From Methanolobus vulcani (lineage in GTDB: Archaea > Halobacteriota > Methanosarcinia > Methanosarcinales > Methanosarcinaceae), in the NCBI RefSeq assembly GCF_006546655.1, contig NZ_VIAQ01000010.1, forward strand, positions 1 to 64,000: 64,000 bases of DNA. The letters run 5' to 3'. Shown here piece after piece: positions 59,399 through 64,000 of this stretch. The translations under genes were made by a program, and so were the position numbers. The notes below the pieces were generated by a model, which searched no databases, was not told the origin of the DNA, and saw only the letters and a list, made by a program, of their open reading frames with translations. Positions within the stretch are counted from its first letter, which is position 1. Every line of letters starts with the position of its first letter.

Positions 59399-60742
59399 TT
59401 ACGTATTATTAGTCTTGTTTTCAGACTCTGATTCGCTTTTCAGTTTCTCAACCACAAGCACAACACCGTCTTTTTCAAGAATACTTACCTTGTCATCTTT
59501 CTCGATCATGTCAGATGAACGTGCCTTCCAGTGTTGCCCCCTGTGAAGAACATATCCTGTTTCTCCGTTTCCAATAGGTTCAAGTGCAACAGCCATGTCA
59601 CCGATTAGTTCACCAAAGAGCGGTTTCTTTCTCCTGACCTCAAATACCTTGTAAATGATGAACACAAAGAAAAGTCCGATCAATATTGTTGGCGTCGCCA
59701 CAGATACTATCAGCGTACGCTGGAATTCTGCCGGAGTATAGTTATTTGGGAAATCAGTTGGAACCAGCAATATACTGCCTGCAATTATGCATACCAGACC
59801 CGCAATCCCGAAAACCCCGAATCCCGGAGCCTGGAATTCAAGTACCAGCAACGCTACACCGGCAACAACCAGGAACAATGCACCGATATTCACATCAAAG
59901 CCAGTTCCTATAAGCCCGAGTGCAATAGCGATCACACCAAAGAGTTCAGCACCAAAACCCGGATGTGAAATTCCAAGTATAATGGCATAAACACCAAGAA
60001 GCAGAAGCATCGAGGAAACCAGTGGATTGGAGATTATGCCCATGAAAGCCAGCCTGAGAGAAGGCTCATAGTAAGTGATATCCGCACCATCCGTTTCAAG
60101 AACCTTGTCCTTTACTTCGGTACCATCTACCTGGGAGAGCAGGTCATCGATATCAGATGCAACATACTCAATAACCCCATACTCAAGAGCTGTTTCAGCA
60201 TCAAGGTTCAGGTTTTCTGTAATGAACTGTTCTGCTGCTGTCTCGTTACGACTGTGCATTTTTGCATTCTCGGTAGCTCTCTTGACAATGGCATTGATTA
60301 TCTTGTCCTCTTCTACAGGCTCGCTTCCGGTGGCAGTCACTGTGACTGGCTGCGCGGAACCAATTATAGTATAAGGTGCCATTGCAGCAACGTCAGTACT
60401 GATAAGAATTAAAGTACCAGCGGACCATGCTTTTGTTCCTTCCGGGTAGACATATCCTATTACCGGAACATCAGTTGAAGCAATCTGCTCCATAATTGAA
60501 AGTGTTTCATCAAGATTGCCGCCAGGTGTGTTAAGAGTGATAACAAGAGCTTCGTAGTCATCGCTTTCTGCAAAGGCTATAGCATCAGCTACAATATCAT
60601 CAGTAACAGGGGTGATCGAATCCGAGATATCAACAACCAGAACCTTCTGTTGTCCTGCAGCACATGCATTACCTGAAAGCAGTGAAAAGAGCAATATAAA
60701 AAAAAGAAAAGTGCTCAGGTATGACCGGCACTTATGTAGCAT
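59399..60742 (-). CDS. NfeD-family membrane serine protease
   Basis: About 447 residues. A signal peptide or anchor (LFFILLFSLLSGNACAAG-type segment) precedes a ClpP-like serine protease domain (about 25-200) with ALVITLNTPGGNLDETLSIM, the nucleophile region KAWSAGTLILISTDVAAMAP and a Lys in the helix that follows; then four membrane helices (about 240-370) and a C-terminal NfeD OB-fold (about 385-447). This is the long form of stomatin-operon partner, thought to cut stomatin-like proteins. GGAGGAATT before ATG 60742 fixes the start; it trails the slipin by 10 nt. Confidence 0.93.
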   Translation of the reverse strand: MLHKCRSYLSTFLFFILLFSLLSGNACAAGQQKVLVVDISDSITPVTDDIVADAIAFAESDDYEALVITLNTPGGNLDETLSIMEQIASTDVPVIGYVYPEGTKAWSAGTLILISTDVAAMAPYTIIGSAQPVTVTATGSEPVEEDKIINAIVKRATENAKMHSRNETAAEQFITENLNLDAETALEYGVIEYVASDIDDLLSQVDGTEVKDKVLETDGADITYYEPSLRLAFMGIISNPLVSSMLLLLGVYAIILGISHPGFGAELFGVIAIALGLIGTGFDVNIGALFLVVAGVALLVLEFQAPGFGVFGIAGLVCIIAGSILLVPTDFPNNYTPAEFQRTLIVSVATPTILIGLFFVFIIYKVFEVRRKKPLFGELIGDMAVALEPIGNGETGYVLHRGQHWKARSSDMIEKDDKVSILEKDGVVLVVEKLKSESESENKTNNT

Positions 60743-60752
60743 AATTCCTCCA

Positions 60753-61517
60753 TCACTCTTTTTTGGTAAATGCCTTTGAAAAGGCTGCAACTTCCGCAAC
60801 ATCTGTGGAATTAGCCACAACAATCATGTTCTTTTCCCTTGCTATTTCGGCATATGTCTGCAATTCCCTGAGTTTGATTGAAACAGGTACTTCCTCATAA
60901 AGGCGTGCAGCATCTTTCATCTTTGTAGCAGCAATGAACTCACCGTCTGCAAGTATGATACGTGAACGCTTCTCACGTTCTGCCTCTGCCTGTTTTGCGA
61001 TCGCACGCAGCATCGTGTCATCAATGCTTACATCTCGCAGAGTTACACCGGTAACCTTGATACCCCATGGATCAGTGGAAATATCAAGCTGCTCCTGGAT
61101 GTTCCTGTTGACATCTTCCCTGTTTGAAAGCACGTCATCAAGTTCAAGCTGGCCGATAACATCCCTGAGTGTTGTTTGAGAAAGCATTGCAGTTGCATAC
61201 TTGAAATTCTCAACCTCATTAACTGCCTTTGTAGGATCAATAACCTGATAATAAACGACAGCATCCACAGCTACAGTTACATTGTCTTTTGTGATTACTG
61301 CCTGTTTTGGAACGTCAATTGCGACCACACGAAGGTCTATCTTTACAACCGTATCGATTATCGGGATGATAAGAAACAGACCCGGACCTTTAACTCCACT
61401 TAACCTTCCCAGACGGAAGATAACTACACGTTCATATTCATTAACGATCTTAATAGCTTTGGACAATATGATAACTGCCACTATAGCTAACGGAAAAAGA
61501 ATATCAGTCAAAACCAT
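60753..61517 (-). CDS. Stomatin-like protein (slipin, SPFH/Band 7)
   Basis: A 254-residue membrane scaffold. One N-terminal helix (ILFPLAIVAVIILSKAIKIV) leads to the Band 7 domain (YERVVIFRLGRLSGVKGPGL, then IDVPKQAVITKDNVTVAVDA) and the C-terminal helical repeat AIAKQAEAEREKRSRIILAD. It forms membrane rings and pairs with NfeD next door, the classic stomatin operon. ATG at 61517 follows GGAGAGTGG. Confidence 0.95.
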   Translation of the reverse strand: MVLTDILFPLAIVAVIILSKAIKIVNEYERVVIFRLGRLSGVKGPGLFLIIPIIDTVVKIDLRVVAIDVPKQAVITKDNVTVAVDAVVYYQVIDPTKAVNEVENFKYATAMLSQTTLRDVIGQLELDDVLSNREDVNRNIQEQLDISTDPWGIKVTGVTLRDVSIDDTMLRAIAKQAEAEREKRSRIILADGEFIAATKMKDAARLYEEVPVSIKLRELQTYAEIAREKNMIVVANSTDVAEVAAFSKAFTKKE

Positions 61518-61928
61518 ATTTTGCCACTCTCCTGAAGAAGAAATAGAGAACTTGTTAAATAGATATAAGGAGCCTACTTTTTAAAAATATACCGGTGGAA
61601 ACTAATAAAAGCCCATCTCTCCAGGACATTAAAAACAATAGAAAAGATATAGAAGGCTGGGTCTGAGTACTTGTTTGAGGGGATGTACACGAAAGCATGA
61701 AAGCATTGTTATTATTGAAATAACATTTCAGACCCAACAAATAATAGAACTCATTTATTGTTTATTAATGTGATTGATTTTGACGTTAATAATTTCAAAC
61801 AACTTTGTCAAAAACGCAATGCTGCAAAGATCATATAAATACCTATTATAAATATGTCGCTTTTTTCAATCACTCTGGATAACAAGCAAACACATAAATC
61901 CAATATATACTATCTAAGACTAGATACA
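61518..61928. other. Intergenic gap with a terminal-inverted-repeat element
   Basis: This 411-nt gap lies between the divergent slipin and DHH genes. TGGGTCTGA at 61658-61666 is matched exactly by TCAGACCCA at 61728-61736, enclosing 61 nt; inside, GTTAT (61708-61712) faces ATAAC (61720-61724). The enclosed stretch is therefore a possible stem-loop RNA or small element. TATA-like sequences near 61845-61855 could drive the DHH gene. No protein gene is seen. Confidence 0.5.
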
Positions 61929-64000
61929 ATGAGCGAGAAATGTAAAGAATGCAACGGGAAAGGCTATAGTGTTACAGGCACTTCCAAATGCCCCGAGTGC
62001 AAAGGAACGGGAAAATCAAAGTCAGTAGACTTTATGAAGCTTTCTGAAAAGGATATGGCAAATTTCCTGAAAAATGGTTCTTCCTGTAGCAACTGTAGCG
62101 GGACAGGGGAAATTGAAGAGAGGGAGAAATGCGTGGCATGCTCCGGCAAAGGTGTATTTTATAAGTGCAAGGTCTGTGGAACAGAAATGGACCGTCTTTA
62201 TAATGGAGATGAGGTATGCCAGTCATGCGCAAAGAAGCAAATCGTCTACAAACTTGACAACTCATGCACCCTTGATGAACTTGAAGTCGGTAAGATGTAC
62301 CATTCAACAGTAAGGAACATTGCTGATTTCGGGGTATTCGTTGATCTTAATTCTAATCTTAGAGGCCTTATTCATTCCAGCAACATGAATGGAACCCTGG
62401 AAGTTGGTGAAGCTGTCATTGTCAGCTTAAAGGAGATAAAACCAAGAGGAAAAATGGATCTGGTTCCACGGAAGTTGAAAGAATACCAGACCATTGAACT
62501 TGAAAAGAAGCTCCCGATCATACTTGCCAGCGAAATGCCACAAATGGTAGGCAAGAAGGTAAAAGTGCAGGGTGAGGTCATTCAGGTCAAGCAGACAGCA
62601 GGACCTACGATATTTACAATTGCAGATGAAACCGGACAGGTTTCCGGTGCCGCCTTTGAGAGCGCAGGTGAGAGAGCATATCCGGAAATTGAAGCAGATA
62701 TGATTGTTGCAGCTACCGGTGAGATTACTGCCCGTGCTGGCAGTTTCCAGCTTGAGATACAGAGTCTTAAAAGACTGAGCGGATCACAGGAAGCTGAGAT
62801 CCTTAACCGCATAGAAGCCGCTATTGATAAACGAGCGGAGCCTTATGAGATCGAATATATGGTTGAGAGTGAGGTTCTTGAAAATCTCAGACCTATCATG
62901 AAGAAGGCTGCAAAGGAAATTAGAAAGGCAATCATCAAATCCACACCTATTCTATTGCGCCACCATGCCGATGCTGATGGTATGACTGCAGCACTGGCTA
63001 TTGAGAAGGCAATCATTCCGCTCATAAAAGAAGTAAACGGGGCAGACGGAGAATATTACTTCTACAAGCGTGCACCTTCAAAGGCACCGTTCTATGAAGT
63101 GACCGATGTTGTCCGTGACATTAACTTTGCACTGGAAGATGTAGTCAGACATGGACAAAAGATGCCACTAATTATAAGTGTGGACAACGGATCATCCAAC
63201 GAGAACGTGGCTGCAATGAAGCAGGCACAGGTGTACGGCATCCAGATGATAGTCATGGACCACCACCAGCCTGACGATGTGGTCGATGAATTCCTGTTAA
63301 CTCATGTTAACCCGGCACATGTCGGAGGTGATTTCGGTATGACAGCAGGTATGCTCTGTACCGAGGTCGCACGTATGATAAATGTCAACGTTGAAAACGA
63401 AATAAAACACCTCCCTGCAGTAGCTGCCCTTGGTGACCGCTCAGAAGCCGAAGAAGCAAGGAGATACATAGAACTGGTATCTGACAGGTATACCGAGCAA
63501 AACTTGAGGGACATGGCACTTGCCCTTGACTTTGCAGCATACTGGCTTAAGTTCAACACCGGAAAAGGCATGCTTGACGATATCCTGGATTTCGGTGACC
63601 ATACTATACACAAGAACCTTGTCACTGTGCTTTGTGAACAGGCTAATGGGATGATAGCCGAACAGATGGATGTCTGTATGGCCCACGTGAAATCTCAGGA
63701 CCTGCCAAATGGTGCGATCCTCAATGTTCTTGATGTGGAGAATCATGCCCACACATTCACATTCCCACCACCCGGAAAGACATCAGGTGAAGTCCACGAC
63801 AAATTGTGCAAGAAATACGAAGGCAAACCTGTAGTAACCATAGGATATGGACCGGACTTCGCTGTAATCCGCTCAAAGGGAGTTCTTATGAACATACCAC
63901 AGATGGTAAGAGAACTCTACGAAGAAGTACAAGGTGGCGGAGTTAACGGCGGAGGACACCTTGTCGTTGGAAGTATCAAATTCGTACAGGGTATGCGTAC
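61929..64000 (+). CDS. DHH-family nuclease with DnaJ zinc finger, S1 and OB domains (partial, runs off the window)
   Basis: Starts at ATG 61929 and is cut off by the window end after 690 residues. Order of domains: two CxxCxGxG repeats of a DnaJ-type zinc finger (CKECNGKGY, CPECKGTGK and later CSNCSGTGE, CVACSGKGV), an S1-like RNA-binding domain (about 120-175), an OB-fold (about 190-270), and then the RecJ-like DHH domain with LRHHADADGMTAALAIEKAI, LIISVDNGSSNE and VMDHHQPDDVVDEF, and part of the DHHA1 domain at the end. This is the archaeal COG1107 family, probably a 5'-3' exonuclease or nano-RNase. The stop codon is not seen. Confidence 0.92.
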   Translation, partial: MSEKCKECNGKGYSVTGTSKCPECKGTGKSKSVDFMKLSEKDMANFLKNGSSCSNCSGTGEIEEREKCVACSGKGVFYKCKVCGTEMDRLYNGDEVCQSCAKKQIVYKLDNSCTLDELEVGKMYHSTVRNIADFGVFVDLNSNLRGLIHSSNMNGTLEVGEAVIVSLKEIKPRGKMDLVPRKLKEYQTIELEKKLPIILASEMPQMVGKKVKVQGEVIQVKQTAGPTIFTIADETGQVSGAAFESAGERAYPEIEADMIVAATGEITARAGSFQLEIQSLKRLSGSQEAEILNRIEAAIDKRAEPYEIEYMVESEVLENLRPIMKKAAKEIRKAIIKSTPILLRHHADADGMTAALAIEKAIIPLIKEVNGADGEYYFYKRAPSKAPFYEVTDVVRDINFALEDVVRHGQKMPLIISVDNGSSNENVAAMKQAQVYGIQMIVMDHHQPDDVVDEFLLTHVNPAHVGGDFGMTAGMLCTEVARMINVNVENEIKHLPAVAALGDRSEAEEARRYIELVSDRYTEQNLRDMALALDFAAYWLKFNTGKGMLDDILDFGDHTIHKNLVTVLCEQANGMIAEQMDVCMAHVKSQDLPNGAILNVLDVENHAHTFTFPPPGKTSGEVHDKLCKKYEGKPVVTIGYGPDFAVIRSKGVLMNIPQMVRELYEEVQGGGVNGGGHLVVGSIKFVQGMR

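Overview
The window looks like a stretch of chromosome from a methylotrophic or aceticlastic methanogen of the family Methanosarcinaceae, close to Methanolobus, Methanococcoides or Methanosarcina. This rests on archaeal-type genes (purP, archaeal AdoMet synthetase, long-form hisG, type II methionine aminopeptidase, NAC, ABCE1, tRNA G10 methyltransferase, PIN-PilT-KH ATPase, DnaJ-zinc-finger DHH nuclease), a tRNA-Tyr with an archaeal intron after position 37, TATA-box promoters with short or absent leaders, GGAGGTGA-type ribosome binding sites, and cbiZ, the archaeal cobinamide salvage gene. The species cannot be fixed from the sequence alone. Most of the window is core housekeeping DNA. There is no insertion sequence, rRNA operon, CRISPR array or prophage.

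Layout. 0.3-9.7 kb: an FAD-dependent oxidoreductase, purP, a membrane-tethered winged-helix regulator, truA, a zinc peptidase, a tRNA methyltransferase, small or secreted unknowns and two M24 peptidases. 9.9-12 kb: a gene-poor stretch with a DUF5658 membrane protein, a covarying tandem repeat, two unlisted 35-residue membrane microproteins with TATA boxes, tRNA-Asp and intron-bearing tRNA-Tyr. 12.1-15.8 kb: AdoMet synthetase and a hisG-hisA-hisB operon (hisI and hisH lie alone at 45 and 57 kb). 15.8-19.9 kb: three overlapping genes, radical SAM (TIGR03916-like), DUF4130 and an HhH-MutS ATPase, a likely DNA-repair unit. 20-25 kb: an ArsR regulator with a DUF4430/transcobalamin-like domain, a TIM-barrel protein, cbiZ with a hairpin before it, and a MATE exporter with its MarR regulator. 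25-33 kb: an ABC-2 export system whose first permease carries a PrsW-like intramembrane protease, MscS, and a surface-protein group. 33-44 kb: AIM24, hydrolase, ABCE1, an EMC6-like protein, MBL-fold protein, thioredoxin, a ModD-like enzyme, acetyl-CoA synthetase, NAC, an IscA-like protein and a degenerate RAD55-like ATPase. 45-64 kb: hisI, PIN-ATPase, an unusual receptor-like membrane protein, an orphan MNT nucleotidyltransferase behind a palindrome cluster, a PLD-helicase-DUF3427 protein that looks acquired, nucleotide-sugar dehydrogenase, a pilin-like pair, hisH, a PurM-like protein, the NfeD-slipin pair and a truncated DHH nuclease.

The strongest leads are the two paralogous 35-residue microproteins, the ABC permease-PrsW fusion, the rSAM/DUF4130/MutS operon, the corrinoid-flavoured cbiZ neighbourhood with its leader hairpin, a dispersed structured repeat in two convergent gaps, the appendage-like membrane protein at 47.5 kb, and two genes that seem to start at non-AUG codons.
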